Assembly: GCF_002000985.1 (NCBI RefSeq)
Contig: NZ_CP018822.1
Span: forward strand, 1,692,001 to 1,756,000
Origin: Streptococcus gallolyticus subsp. gallolyticus DSM 16831
GTDB lineage: Bacteria; Bacillota; Bacilli; Lactobacillales; Streptococcaceae
Length of the DNA: 64,000 bases
Direction: 5' to 3'
How positions within the stretch are numbered: position 1 is the first letter of the stretch; the number at the start of each line of letters is the position of its first letter. The notes under the pieces were generated by a model. That model had not been told where the DNA came from. It was given only the letters and a program-made list of their open reading frames with translations, and made no database searches. Below, one piece after another: positions 30,476 through 39,734 of this stretch. The translations under genes and the position numbers were made by a program.

Positions 30476-31696
30476 TTAAAATGTCAGAACTTCTTGTCCG
30501 CCGTAGATAGAATGTTTTCGATTAACGCTGTAAGCAAAAATCATAACCACAACAAAATATGGTAAATTAGCAAAGCCAAATACTTCACCACCAATAAAAA
30601 TAGGGGCTATAAGTGTATTGGTTGCACTACCAAATACGCTGATATAACCAGCTGCAGCGACAAATTCAACAGGCAAGCCAAAAAGATTTGCCAAAACAAC
30701 TCCAAGAGATGCACCAATCGCAAAGAGTGGTGTCACTTCGCCACCTTGAAAACCGATAGCCAAAGTCGCTACCGTTAAAAGCAATTTGAGTAACCAATCG
30801 TAGAGATAAATTTCTTTGCCTGCAAAGCTTGCTTCAATCAAATTTGTTCCCAAACCTGAATAACGTCCATGATAGCATATCAAAAAAATCAGACTTAATA
30901 AGATACCACCAAATAGAATACGGTAATAAGGATTATCCATGACATCTTTAGCTTTTTCTTTAGCAATAGCCAACAATTTTGCAAAAAGATTTCCAACCAA
31001 GCCAAAGATAATGCCTAGTACAGCTAATTTGCAAAAAGTCATCACATCAAGTGTCAAATCTGCACTCACTAGGTGAGAAAATTTTTCCAATCCCAATGAG
31101 TGTGAAGTCGCACTTGCTACAAAAGAAGCGACAGTCATCGGAAGCAAAGCTTGTAATTGCAATTTGCCAAGCACCAAAATCTCTAATGCAAAGAACACGG
31201 CTGCTATGGGCGTTTGGAAAAGCCCTGCAAAACCAGCTGCCATACCTGTAACCAGAAAAAGGCGCGAGTTATTTTCAAAATCAAAGAAACGGCTAAAACC
31301 ATGAGCAATCGCCGCCCCTAGTTGAACCGCTACGCCTTCTCGTCCAGCACTACCTCCAAAAAGGTGTGTCAACCATGTTGCCAAAGTGACTAGAGGAACC
31401 AAAATAAGCGGAATTTCCTTTTCTTGGCTTTGACCAACCGCAAAAACTAAGCCCATTCCTTTGCTTGCTCGCTCATCTGCCTTTTGATAAAGAAAAACAA
31501 TTAAAAGCCCAACAATTCCTAAAAATGGGATAAGATAGTTGAAATGCTCTGTTCGAAAATCGCTAAGAAAAAGTAACACGCGACCAAATACGGTATCAAC
31601 AAAACCAACCAAAAGCCCGATAACAATGCTAACTAGCACTAATTTTAGCAAGAGCAGATAAGAATAATCTTCATTGTCTTTCAGTTTCTTTATCAT
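30476..31696 (-). CDS. CLC-family transporter, probable fluoride/proton antiporter (CLC-F type)
   Basis: A 406-residue polytopic CLC protein. Instead of the chloride-type GREGP motif it has GSAGREGVAVQLG near residue 118, and in place of the GGIF.P element it has GFQGGEVTPLFAIG near residue 313; both are features I associate with the fluoride-specific CLC-F clade. A Met occurs in the KGMGLV segment near the first ion-binding loop. Homologues beside rplS and chorismate mutase give fluoride resistance in S. mutans. It follows chorismate mutase after 13 bases. No fluoride riboswitch is evident upstream. A plain chloride transporter remains possible. Confidence 0.75.
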   Translation of the reverse strand: MIKKLKDNEDYSYLLLLKLVLVSIVIGLLVGFVDTVFGRVLLFLSDFRTEHFNYLIPFLGIVGLLIVFLYQKADERASKGMGLVFAVGQSQEKEIPLILVPLVTLATWLTHLFGGSAGREGVAVQLGAAIAHGFSRFFDFENNSRLFLVTGMAAGFAGLFQTPIAAVFFALEILVLGKLQLQALLPMTVASFVASATSHSLGLEKFSHLVSADLTLDVMTFCKLAVLGIIFGLVGNLFAKLLAIAKEKAKDVMDNPYYRILFGGILLSLIFLICYHGRYSGLGTNLIEASFAGKEIYLYDWLLKLLLTVATLAIGFQGGEVTPLFAIGASLGVVLANLFGLPVEFVAAAGYISVFGSATNTLIAPIFIGGEVFGFANLPYFVVVMIFAYSVNRKHSIYGGQEVLTF

Positions 31697-31709
31697 CTTC
31701 TCGCACCTC

Positions 31710-31988
31710 TCAAGCTAAATCATTATCGAGTTGTTTTGCTTGGTAGTCACGTGAATTTTTCATGATATCTGCAAATGTGTTAACAATCGTTTGTTCAAAC
31801 GCTTTATCTTCGACACGACTTGCCGCCTTTTGAAGCACTGCGTCTTCACGGCTAGTATCTAAAATAGGTTTTCCTGTAGCCTTCTTATAAGCAACAACTT
31901 GATTAACCAACTGCATGCGTTTTTCCAATAAAGCGACCAACTCCTGATCAACGTGATCAATTTCCTGACGGATAGTATCTAAATTCAT
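31710..31988 (-). CDS. Chorismate mutase, AroQ type
   Basis: A 92-residue all-helical chorismate mutase, converting chorismate to prephenate for Phe and Tyr. Active-site pattern: N-terminal IRQEIDHVDQELVALLEKRM with Arg and Lys, VVAYKKATGKPILDTSRE, and a C-terminal helix with NTFADIMKNSRDYQAKQ. Single-domain, without fused prephenate dehydratase or dehydrogenase. The ATG at 31988 has AAAGGG upstream; a TTG one codon before is also open. It lies between a VTT membrane protein (40 bases) and the CLC gene (13 bases). Confidence 0.9.
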   Translation of the reverse strand: MNLDTIRQEIDHVDQELVALLEKRMQLVNQVVAYKKATGKPILDTSREDAVLQKAASRVEDKAFEQTIVNTFADIMKNSRDYQAKQLDNDLA

Positions 31989-32028
31989 CAATAAGATGCC
32001 CTTTCTAAACTAATAGCTCACTTTTATA

Positions 32029-32721
32029 TTATGCTTTCTTTTTACCTCTTCGCTTCAAATAAGTAACGACTAAATAAACAACAGCAACAATAACCAAAAG
32101 CACTACGATACGTTTAAAATTACCTGCAACAACCGCATCACCACCAAGCGCGTAAACGAAACTGCTCGGAGTCACTCCAATGGTTATATAGAGAAGCCAT
32201 TTACGCCAAGAAAGCTTGGTTTCAGCGACATGATAATTGACAAGAATCGTTGGCATAATCGGTATCATATAGCCTAAAATAATTCCAAAATCTGTATTTT
32301 CAAGTGCGTCAATACCAGCAAATCGATTTTTCAATTTTTTCTCACTATCTGTGATGTCAATCATTTTAAGAATCTTGATAAAAACAAAATTTCCCAAAAT
32401 ATTGCTAAAAACGTTCATCAAAAATCCGATACCAGGACCATAAACAACACCGTTAAATATCGCAAAGATAGCATTAGACATAAATGGAATGGCAGCCGTA
32501 ACCGCCGTTAACAAAATTAAAATAACAAAATTGAGGATTGTTTTTGAGCGCAATTGCGACAGAATAGCTTTCATTTCAGCTTGAGAGCGTGATTGCAAAA
32601 AAGTGACAATAATGTCCCAATGCCCGATCACATAAATCACAAAATAGCTAACTACCGCAATAACACCAATCGTTATTAAAATCTTGCGTAGGTCATCGTA
32701 CCCGTACTTAAATTTTTTCAT
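32029..32721 (-). CDS. TVP38/TMEM64 (VTT-domain) membrane protein
   Basis: A 230-residue integral membrane protein of the DedA/VTT superfamily. Hydrophobic segments at about residues 12-32, 58-110 (AAIPFMSNAIFAIFNGVVYGPGIGF), 140-165 and 195-220. The family is linked to lipid flipping or export in other organisms, but the role here is unknown. Basic C-terminus LKRRGKKKA. It is the probable first gene of a set with chorismate mutase and the CLC transporter. Confidence 0.8.
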   Translation of the reverse strand: MKKFKYGYDDLRKILITIGVIAVVSYFVIYVIGHWDIIVTFLQSRSQAEMKAILSQLRSKTILNFVILILLTAVTAAIPFMSNAIFAIFNGVVYGPGIGFLMNVFSNILGNFVFIKILKMIDITDSEKKLKNRFAGIDALENTDFGIILGYMIPIMPTILVNYHVAETKLSWRKWLLYITIGVTPSSFVYALGGDAVVAGNFKRIVVLLVIVAVVYLVVTYLKRRGKKKA

Positions 32722-32818
32722 ACCGCTACCATTATAAAGAAAACTTTTTCACTTGACAAGATGAGTGTAGAAGGCTTTTTGAACATGTTAGCTAAAATGA
32801 TTAAGGCATCTTATTTGA

Positions 32819-34204
32819 TTAACCAACTGAACCTTCCATGCTCATGGTAATCAGACTGTTTAATTCAACAGCGTATTCCATTGGTAATTCTTTCGTAATT
32901 GGCTCCATAAAGCCGTTGACAATCATTGCTGTTGCTTCTTCTTCTGAAATACCTCGGCTCATCATGTAGTACAACTGATCCTCAGATACTTTGGAAACTT
33001 TAGCTTCATGTTCCAAAGCCACATTTGAATTGTGAATTTCATTGAATGGAATTGTATCTGAACTTGATAAATCATCCATGAGAATCGTATCACATTCAAT
33101 GTGGGATTTTGAGCCACCGCTATTTTTGCCAAAATAAACAGAACCACGATAATCTGTCTTACCACCGTCTTTGGCAACTGATTTAGAAATCAAGGTTGAA
33201 GAGGTGTGTGGAGCATTGTGATATACCTTACAACCCGCATCCAGATGTTGTCCATAATTTGCAAATGCCATAGACAGAACTGATGTTCGGGCGTGTGGTC
33301 CGTTTAAGATAGAACATGGGTATTTCATGTTAACCTTACTTCCAAGGTTACCGTCAATCCATTCTAACATACCATTTTCTTCAACTGTTCCACGTTCGGT
33401 AACAAGATTATAGACATTGTCAGACCAGTTTTGAATGGTTGTGTAGCGGAAACTTGCATCACGTTTAACGATAATTTCAACCGTTGCCGCATGCAGACTA
33501 TTGGTTGTGTAATTTGGCGCAGTACAGCCTTCGATGTATTGAATAGAAGCACCCTCATCTACGATAATCAAACTACGTTCGAATTGCCCAGCGTTTTCAC
33601 CATTAATGCGGAAATAGGTTTGAACAGGAATTTCACATTGCACGCCCTTAGGAACGTAAATAAAGGTTCCACCTGACCAAACAGCACCGTTTAAAGCAGC
33701 GAATTTATGCTCGCTATTAGAGACGATTTTCCCAAAATATTTTTTGAAAAGGTCAGGGTATTCTTGCAAGGCTGTGTCTGTATCTGTAAAGATAATGCCT
33801 TGCTTCTTGAATTCATCTTTCATATTGTGGTAAACCACTTCAGATTCATACTGTGCTACTGCACCTGACAAAAATTGGCGTTCCGCTTCTGGAATTCCAA
33901 GACGTTCAAAGGTTTGCTTGATTTTGTCAGGAACATCATCCCAGTTATTGGCACGACGGTCGGATAACTTTTGAAAATAAATGACATCATCAAAATCAAT
34001 TCCAGAAAGGTCCGGACCCCAATCAGGCATTGGGAGTTTATGGAACAGCTCCAAACTTTTTAAGCGATACTCAAGCATCCAATCAGGCTCATTTTTCACC
34101 TTTGATATATTGCGTACGATTTCCTCTGTCAACCCCTTACCTGTGGAATAGGTCGGATTGACATCATCGTGAAAACCGTAATCGTATTCTCTATTTTTTG
34201 CCAT
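32819..34204 (-). CDS. sufB: Fe-S cluster scaffold protein SufB
   Basis: A 461-residue SufB. The C-terminal core matches the SufBD family: [39 protein letters not shown]-like region, [14 protein letters not shown] and [16 protein letters not shown], ending in MEGSVG. The start [15 protein letters not shown] at 34204 has GAGG six bases upstream. Unlike the usual streptococcal sufCDSUB cluster, no sufC, sufD, sufS or sufU lies next to it. A TATAAT at 34353-34358 suggests its own promoter and a leader of about 140 bases. Monocistronic by layout. Confidence 0.92.
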   Translation of the reverse strand: MAKNREYDYGFHDDVNPTYSTGKGLTEEIVRNISKVKNEPDWMLEYRLKSLELFHKLPMPDWGPDLSGIDFDDVIYFQKLSDRRANNWDDVPDKIKQTFERLGIPEAERQFLSGAVAQYESEVVYHNMKDEFKKQGIIFTDTDTALQEYPDLFKKYFGKIVSNSEHKFAALNGAVWSGGTFIYVPKGVQCEIPVQTYFRINGENAGQFERSLIIVDEGASIQYIEGCTAPNYTTNSLHAATVEIIVKRDASFRYTTIQNWSDNVYNLVTERGTVEENGMLEWIDGNLGSKVNMKYPCSILNGPHARTSVLSMAFANYGQHLDAGCKVYHNAPHTSSTLISKSVAKDGGKTDYRGSVYFGKNSGGSKSHIECDTILMDDLSSSDTIPFNEIHNSNVALEHEAKVSKVSEDQLYYMMSRGISEEEATAMIVNGFMEPITKELPMEYAVELNSLITMSMEGSVG

Positions 34205-34445
34205 ATAAAACCTCATTTCTAAACAAGACTTCGTCCTTATATGACCAACTAAAACTTTCTTTATCAGTCAAACTCTGCAAAGAGAGAAAATTACTTAAAT
34301 TGCTGCAAAACGCTTCAAAATTCAGTAATATCAAAGCCTTGCTATTTTAATTATTATACCTTCTTTGGCAAAGATTTTCACATAAAAAGTATTAAAATAC
34401 AGCTTTTTAACATAAAAATAACTTTTATCAGCATTTAGGCAACAA

Positions 34446-34468
34446 AAAAAGAGGTTGAACCTCTTTTT
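34446..34468 (-). terminator. Terminator of flavodoxin
   Basis: AAAAAGAGGTT / AACCTCTTTTT stem with a minimal loop, directly before the flavodoxin stop on the minus strand downstream side. Confidence 0.8.
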
Positions 34469-34470
34469 GA

Positions 34471-34914
34471 TTAATTTACTTTTTCAGAAATTGTTTCTGC
34501 AAAAGCTTCCAATTTTTGAATATCTTCATCATCAGCTGACAAATCAACCTTGATAGAATCAGCACCTTTTGTAGCACCAGTTAATGCAAATTGAGCTTCA
34601 AATTCATCAACTGCTTTACAGAAATAATCGTAGAAAGTATCACCAGAACCAACAACACCAAAGATTTTATCTGACAAATCAACGTCGGCAAGATCTTCGT
34701 AGAAATCAACGATTTCGTCTGGCAATTCACCGTCGCCATAAGTGTATGATGCTACGATAGCAACATCAGCATCTTCAAAATCAGCTGCATCAACAGTTGT
34801 GCATTCGTCAACTTCGACAGTGTGTCCAAGTTCTTCAAATTTATTTCCTACAATGTCAGCAATTTCTTCAGTGTTTCCTGTCATGCTGGCATAGACAATC
34901 TTAACTAAAGCCAT
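34471..34914 (-). CDS. Flavodoxin
   Basis: A 147-residue acidic FMN-binding electron carrier. The phosphate loop is VYASMTGNTEEIAD (residues 8-21), and the flavin-flanking loops are ASYTYGDGELPDE and VGSGDTFYDYFCKA. Long-chain versus short-chain type: the length fits short-chain flavodoxin. Start at 34914 with GGAGG upstream. An extended -10 (TGC TACAAT, 34942-34947) lies at the end of adenosine deaminase, so it may be transcribed separately as well as with add. Confidence 0.94.
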   Translation of the reverse strand: MALVKIVYASMTGNTEEIADIVGNKFEELGHTVEVDECTTVDAADFEDADVAIVASYTYGDGELPDEIVDFYEDLADVDLSDKIFGVVGSGDTFYDYFCKAVDEFEAQFALTGATKGADSIKVDLSADDEDIQKLEAFAETISEKVN

Positions 34915-34955
34915 AGTTTCCTCCAAACATAAATTACCACTATTGTAGCATATTT

Positions 34956-35975
34956 TTACAGAAATGTTTCATATAAATTGTCTATTTTTGATAATAATTC
35001 AGCTTTTTGGGCTTCATTTGTGAAAGAAGCTTGGATAGCATTTTTATTAAAGGCTAGAAAATCAGCTACGCTTACCCCAAAGTGTTTGACAAAAAGAGCA
35101 TATTCTTTGGTTAAATTGGTATCAGAAACTGTTCGGTTATCCGTATTAATCGTAATTTTAGCGCCAGCATTTTTTAAAGCTAGAAATGGAAATTCATCCA
35201 ATGATTTAGCGGCTTTTGTCTGTAAATTACTTGTTAAACATAGCTCTGCTGTAACACCCTTTTCGATGAACTCTTGAATTAATTCAGGCTGATTGTAAAT
35301 AGCTGTACTATGCCCGATGCGCTTAATATCAAGGGCGATAGAGTCTGCAATATAATGCGCACAGCCACATTCTCCAGCATGAAAAGTCATTGGAAGTCCT
35401 AGCGCTTGTGTTTCTTTAATCAAATCGGCCAATTGAGCAGGTGGAAAGTCCAATTCATTTCCCGCGAAATCAAAACCAACCAAACCTTTTTCAGCTAACT
35501 CAACAACATGTTCAAAAATATCTCGCGTCACTTCTTTTGGCGACTGCTTCATGCCACAGACGAGCACTTTAGCGACAATGCCAAATTCTTCTTCAGCTTG
35601 CTTGAGCCCAGCAAGCACTGCTTCTACCGTCTCAGAAGCACTCAAGCCCTCATCCATTGACAATTCAGGCGCAAAACGAATTTCAGTATAAATTACGTTT
35701 TCTTGCGCTGCTTGTCTTGCAACGTCATAAGCTGCCAAATGTAGCGCTTCTTTGGTCTGTAAAAGTGGACGAACAAAATCAAAAGTTTTGAGATAATCCA
35801 TTAAAGATTCTGCATTTTCTGGCGCAACCACCAATTGTTTCAGCTCTTTATCTGACACTGGCACCACTATATTTGCCATTTCTGCCAATTGACGAATGAC
35901 CTCCAGCGAGATAGAACCATCCAAATGACAATGTAATTCTGCTTTTGCTAAATCCTTTAATGTTGTTTTATCCAA
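34956..35975 (-). CDS. add: Adenosine deaminase
   Basis: A 339-residue zinc-dependent deaminase of adenosine and deoxyadenosine to inosine forms. Metal ligands in [11 protein letters not shown] (HxH, residues 14-16), TFHAGECG, the His of [10 protein letters not shown], and the Asp in [11 protein letters not shown]. Length is standard. A good Shine-Dalgarno (AAGGAGG) precedes the ATG. Flavodoxin follows after 41 bases. Confidence 0.95.
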   Translation of the reverse strand: MDKTTLKDLAKAELHCHLDGSISLEVIRQLAEMANIVVPVSDKELKQLVVAPENAESLMDYLKTFDFVRPLLQTKEALHLAAYDVARQAAQENVIYTEIRFAPELSMDEGLSASETVEAVLAGLKQAEEEFGIVAKVLVCGMKQSPKEVTRDIFEHVVELAEKGLVGFDFAGNELDFPPAQLADLIKETQALGLPMTFHAGECGCAHYIADSIALDIKRIGHSTAIYNQPELIQEFIEKGVTAELCLTSNLQTKAAKSLDEFPFLALKNAGAKITINTDNRTVSDTNLTKEYALFVKHFGVSVADFLAFNKNAIQASFTNEAQKAELLSKIDNLYETFL

Positions 35976-36050
35976 GTTAGCCTCCTTAATAAATTTTTTA
36001 GCTACTATCTTAACACATTATTGCATTTTTGCAAAGATATTTTAGGTAAA

Positions 36051-36082
36051 AAATAAGCCACAGGAGATTATGTGGCTTATTT
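36051..36082 (-). terminator. Terminator of the fucO-like gene
   Basis: AAATAAGCCACA / TGTGGCTTATTT perfect 12-base stem with an 8-base loop and trailing T on the minus strand, 18 bases past the stop. Confidence 0.88.
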
Positions 36083-36099
36083 CTTTTCATATTTAACTA

Positions 36100-37251
36100 T
36101 TAAAAGAGTTGCTTATAGAGCGCAATTGTTTCTTCCAAAGTTGGCATAAATGGATTACCTGGTGCACAGGCATCAAGGAGTGCATTTTTAGAGAGAAATT
36201 CAAAATCGAATTCTTCTTCCTTAATATCAAGTTCTGTTAACTTTTTAGGAATGCCAACAGCAGCTGATAATTTTTCGATTTCAAAAATAGCATAGTCGGC
36301 ACACTCTTGGTCGGATTTATTTTCAATATGAAGTCCCAGTCCTTTAGCAACGTCACGAAAAGCTTCTGGGACATGTTTAGCATTTTCACGTTCTACAATT
36401 GGTAAAATCATGGCACAGCAAACGCCGTGTGGCAGATGGTAAACAGCACCTAGTTGATGTGCCATGGCATGCACGTAACCAAGACCAGCATTGTTAAAAG
36501 CCATGCCACCAAGAAAAATCGCATTAACCATGGCTTCACGCGCTTCCATGTCATCACCTTTTTCAACAGCTCGAGGCAAAAATTCTTTGATAAGCTCGAT
36601 TGCTCCAATAGAAAGTTTTTTAGTTACTCCGTACGCACCTGGTGTAACCAAGGCTTCAATAGCATGTGTCAAAGCATCCATACCAGTTGCTGCAGTGAGA
36701 GATTTTGGCATTGAAACCATTAACTCTGGATCATTGACTGACATCAAAGCTAGGCTGTTCTTATCAACCATTACCATTTTAACCTTACGTTCTTCATCAG
36801 TAATGACATAATTAATCGTAATTTCAGCTGACGTTCCCGCTGTTGTATTAATAGCTACAACTGGAAGACCTTTTTCTTTTGACTTATGAACACCTTCATA
36901 ATCCTGTGGGCGACCACCATTAGTTGCTAAGATTGAAATGCTGCTAGCAGCATCTTGTGGCGAGCCTCCTCCCAGTGAGATAATGAAATCACAGCCATTT
37001 TCTTTTAGGATAGCTAGACCTTCTTCAACATTCTTCACTGTTGGATTTGGATCAACCTCACTATAGATGACATATTCAACCTTTTCACTCTCTAATGGTG
37101 CAGTCACTTTGGATAAAATATCACTTCCAGCAATATAATGGTCAGTAACCAAAAGTGCTTTGTTATATCCTAATTCCCTAATATGACTTCCAATTTCATT
37201 AACAACACCACAACCAATTAAATTAACTGACGGAACATAAAAGTCTGACAT
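36100..37251 (-). CDS. fucO: Iron-containing alcohol dehydrogenase, probable lactaldehyde reductase
   Basis: A 383-residue group III (Fe-ADH) dehydrogenase, the length of FucO. NAD-binding IISLGGGSPQDAASSI; metal motif GMDALTHAIEALVTPGA, HAMAHQLGAVYHLPHGVCCA (His ligands). FucO reduces L-lactaldehyde, formed by rhamnulose-1-phosphate aldolase, to 1,2-propanediol and regenerates NAD; rhaD lies in the same island. The start at 37251 is chosen because AGGAGG lies 8 bases upstream; the Met two codons earlier would be only 2 bases away. Promoter and cre site upstream. Other alcohol substrates cannot be excluded. Confidence 0.82.
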   Translation of the reverse strand: MSDFYVPSVNLIGCGVVNEIGSHIRELGYNKALLVTDHYIAGSDILSKVTAPLESEKVEYVIYSEVDPNPTVKNVEEGLAILKENGCDFIISLGGGSPQDAASSISILATNGGRPQDYEGVHKSKEKGLPVVAINTTAGTSAEITINYVITDEERKVKMVMVDKNSLALMSVNDPELMVSMPKSLTAATGMDALTHAIEALVTPGAYGVTKKLSIGAIELIKEFLPRAVEKGDDMEAREAMVNAIFLGGMAFNNAGLGYVHAMAHQLGAVYHLPHGVCCAMILPIVERENAKHVPEAFRDVAKGLGLHIENKSDQECADYAIFEIEKLSAAVGIPKKLTELDIKEEEFDFEFLSKNALLDACAPGNPFMPTLEETIALYKQLF

Positions 37252-37286
37252 GAACATATCCTCCTAAAATTTATTTTTTATCTTTT

Positions 37287-37300
37287 AGAAAACGTTTACA
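37287..37300. promoter_or_regulatory. cre (CcpA) site upstream of fucO
   Basis: TGTAAACGTTTTCT on the minus strand, one mismatch to TGWNANCGNTNWCA. It covers the start of the transcript just downstream of the fucO -10. Confidence 0.75.
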
Positions 37301-37305
37301 TTTTT

Positions 37306-37333
37306 ATTTTAGCACCTCTTGCAGTTTTGACAA
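37306..37333 (-). promoter_or_regulatory. Promoter of fucO
   Basis: Minus-strand -35 TTGTCA (37328-37333), 16-base spacer, -10 TAAAAT (37306-37311) preceded by TGC (extended -10). Confidence 0.7.
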
Positions 37334-37392
37334 GAACTAGGAATTAGATTATTCGTATCAAATTTACAGAAAAAAACATGAACTAAGAATTG

Positions 37393-38403
37393 TTATTTTT
37401 CCTCAAATAAATGATTTAACCATGTTACGAATAAATCTTTCCATTGTCTGACCAAACTTCTATCATGATAAAATTGTGGGATTTGTTCACCTAAACATGC
37501 TCCAAAACCATGACCACCATACGGAAAAAGATGTAACTCAACTGGAATTTTTCTATCTTGAGCAATTTGAGTTAATCGTAACAAGTGGTGTGCAGGAACC
37601 ACCTCGTCATCCATAGCTGCACACAAGAATAAGGGCGCATCACCTTTCTGAATATGGCTAAAAACATCGTAATTTTCAGCGAATTTTTGACGTTTCGTTG
37701 GATCGTTATAAATGTCCTTCCCACCTATTGCTGCAATAATCTTATCTTCTGCTATGGCAACTGCTGGATAAATTCCTGCTAAACCAGCAACCGAGGCATC
37801 CATTTTATCAATCTCATCTGGTTGATAATCATCAATAATAATTGTTTGATTACGCATGATAAAGTTGGTCACTGATACCAAGTTTCCTCCAGCAGAAAAG
37901 CCAACTATTGCAATTTTATTAGGATTTATTCCAAAATTTTTAGCATAATAACGCACGTATCTAATGGCACGTTGACAATCTAAAAACATCAGTGGCGCAC
38001 GATAAGGATATGTGCGGTACCAAAGAACCAGAGCAGAGATTCCAGCCTGATTAAGAAATTCAGCAACATCTTTTCCTTCTTCAATCATTGATTTCGTTAA
38101 ATAGGCCCCACCAGGGCAAATGATGACACATTTGTCACTCCCCTCAACCAGATAAGGGATAAGAAAAGGTTTATCCTCATAAGTTAGTTGAGCTGGCCCA
38201 TTTTCAATTTCTTGACGATAGACCATTGTATCATTTCCAGACATATCATCAATTTTTGATGTAGATTTATCCCAAATACCTGGGTATTTTTCAAATAAAT
38301 CCTGAGTAGTGTAGTTTTTGTGAATGTCTAAAATATCCATTTTACTTTTTGGACTATTTCCAGGGATTTTTTCTCCCCAAATATATATTTTTTCATCAGT
38401 CAT
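37393..38403 (-). CDS. Alpha/beta hydrolase, esterase-like
   Basis: A 336-residue alpha/beta-hydrolase of the acetyl-esterase/BD-FAE type. The oxyanion region is VIICPGGAYLTKSM, the nucleophile is Ser in GFSAGGN near residue 175, the acid Asp in AAMDDEVVPAHH, and the His in PYGGHGFGACL. No signal peptide is visible, so it is cytoplasmic. It follows the MFS gene after 16 bases and probably deacylates an imported plant sugar, for example an acetylated oligosaccharide; that substrate is inference. Shine-Dalgarno AAGGAG 8 bases upstream. Confidence 0.8.
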   Translation of the reverse strand: MTDEKIYIWGEKIPGNSPKSKMDILDIHKNYTTQDLFEKYPGIWDKSTSKIDDMSGNDTMVYRQEIENGPAQLTYEDKPFLIPYLVEGSDKCVIICPGGAYLTKSMIEEGKDVAEFLNQAGISALVLWYRTYPYRAPLMFLDCQRAIRYVRYYAKNFGINPNKIAIVGFSAGGNLVSVTNFIMRNQTIIIDDYQPDEIDKMDASVAGLAGIYPAVAIAEDKIIAAIGGKDIYNDPTKRQKFAENYDVFSHIQKGDAPLFLCAAMDDEVVPAHHLLRLTQIAQDRKIPVELHLFPYGGHGFGACLGEQIPQFYHDRSLVRQWKDLFVTWLNHLFEEK

Positions 38404-38419
38404 CTACTTGTCTCCTTAA

Positions 38420-39643
38420 TTAATCAGCTAAAGCTTCTTCTGCTGTGCCGCGTCCATCAGGGATGAGTGAGCCACTTTCAACTTTTTCACCAAAACGAGT
38501 TATCATTAAAACAATAGCAACGATAAGCGAAACAACACCTGCAAAGATAAATGATGGCACCCCTGCTGGCACTTGAAGCCAACTAATTAATTTAGGAGCA
38601 ATAGCTGAGCTAAGAGCATTTACAAAAGCATAAACTGACATAACCACTGGAATTTGAACTGGTTTGGAAACCATTGAAAGTAAAAATGGACAAGTCGCCA
38701 TTACCATAACCATTGCCATTGCTGCAAATACAGCTGCAATCATCAAGACAAATGGATTAGCAAAAAAGTAAGTCAAAAGCAAAGTAATCAATAAGAAGAT
38801 AAATCCAAAAGCAAGAGTATTTGGTTTAGTTACTTTACGGATATACTTTAGACCAAATCCTGCAAAAATACCACCAAAAGTACCTACTGCGTTAATAATA
38901 CCAGTCATTGCAGTACCACCAACACCACGCTCAGCTACTACAATTGAAAGGTTTGCTGCATATGCTGTGTAGGCAATTCCTAGAAGGAATGCAATAAAAA
39001 TAATGATATAAACTGGGGCTTTTAACTCTTTTAAAACTGCGACTGTTGATACTTTTTCTTTTTTACCATCTGCTGTTACCATTTCTTTTTCGGGCTCATC
39101 TTTTGGTAAACAAAAAAGTACTAAAAGAAAAACTAAAATACCAATCGCAAATACCCAATAAAGATTACGCCAATTTTGTCCACCAAGTATACCACCAACA
39201 CCAGTTAAAATCATCGCTCCAAGTGATGTCATACCAGTATTGACTCCCATCATACCAGAACGTTCTTCGCCATCAAAGTATTGTGATAAAAGCATTGGGT
39301 TTATTGTTGAAATGAATCCAACTCCCATACCTAGAATAACTGAACAAGTAAGTAATCCAACCATTGAACTATTCCAAACAGCCGGAATAAGACCACCAAT
39401 CGTCACTAGTGCTACTCCAAGAAGAACAAGATTCTTTTTAGAAATGCGCATAGCCATTTGACCAGCAATTAGCGTGATAATTAGTGACCCGAGTCCTGGT
39501 AAAGTCGAAAGAAGTTGAACCGTTGAAATAGGAGTGTTGGGAAAGTCAGCTGAAATTGCTGCGATAGCTGATCCTGCTACAGAACCTGACATGGCTAGTG
39601 TTGCCATGCTAACGACACCGATTTTTGTTTTTGCAGTACTCAT
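38420..39643 (-). CDS. MFS transporter
   Basis: A 407-residue major facilitator with about 12 hydrophobic segments, first MSTAKTKIGVVSMATLAMSG and a central cytoplasmic loop EPEKEMVTADGKKEK. Motif A-like positively charged loop GQMAMRISKKNLVLLG lies between segments 2 and 3. It is grouped with an esterase downstream and a GH2 enzyme upstream, which suggests sugar or glycoside uptake. The substrate is unknown. A cre site lies just upstream. Confidence 0.82.
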   Translation of the reverse strand: MSTAKTKIGVVSMATLAMSGSVAGSAIAAISADFPNTPISTVQLLSTLPGLGSLIITLIAGQMAMRISKKNLVLLGVALVTIGGLIPAVWNSSMVGLLTCSVILGMGVGFISTINPMLLSQYFDGEERSGMMGVNTGMTSLGAMILTGVGGILGGQNWRNLYWVFAIGILVFLLVLFCLPKDEPEKEMVTADGKKEKVSTVAVLKELKAPVYIIIFIAFLLGIAYTAYAANLSIVVAERGVGGTAMTGIINAVGTFGGIFAGFGLKYIRKVTKPNTLAFGFIFLLITLLLTYFFANPFVLMIAAVFAAMAMVMVMATCPFLLSMVSKPVQIPVVMSVYAFVNALSSAIAPKLISWLQVPAGVPSFIFAGVVSLIVAIVLMITRFGEKVESGSLIPDGRGTAEEALAD

Positions 39644-39692
39644 AGTAAGTATTACCTTTCTGAAATTATTTTACGACTCTAGTATATTTATT

Positions 39693-39706
39693 TGTAAACG
39701 TTTTCT
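39693..39706. promoter_or_regulatory. cre site upstream of the MFS gene
   Basis: TGTAAACGTTTTCT (plus strand), the same sequence as at fucO. It lies in the 91-base gap between the GH2 and MFS genes. Confidence 0.75.
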
Positions 39707-39734
39707 CTATATTCATATTAAAGGTCTTATATGT

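Noticed and set aside
35100..35160. Adenosine deaminase with NTDN instead of NTDD
   Set aside because: The first Asp is kept and I regard NTDNR as common in Firmicute adenosine deaminases, so it is not treated as a defect.
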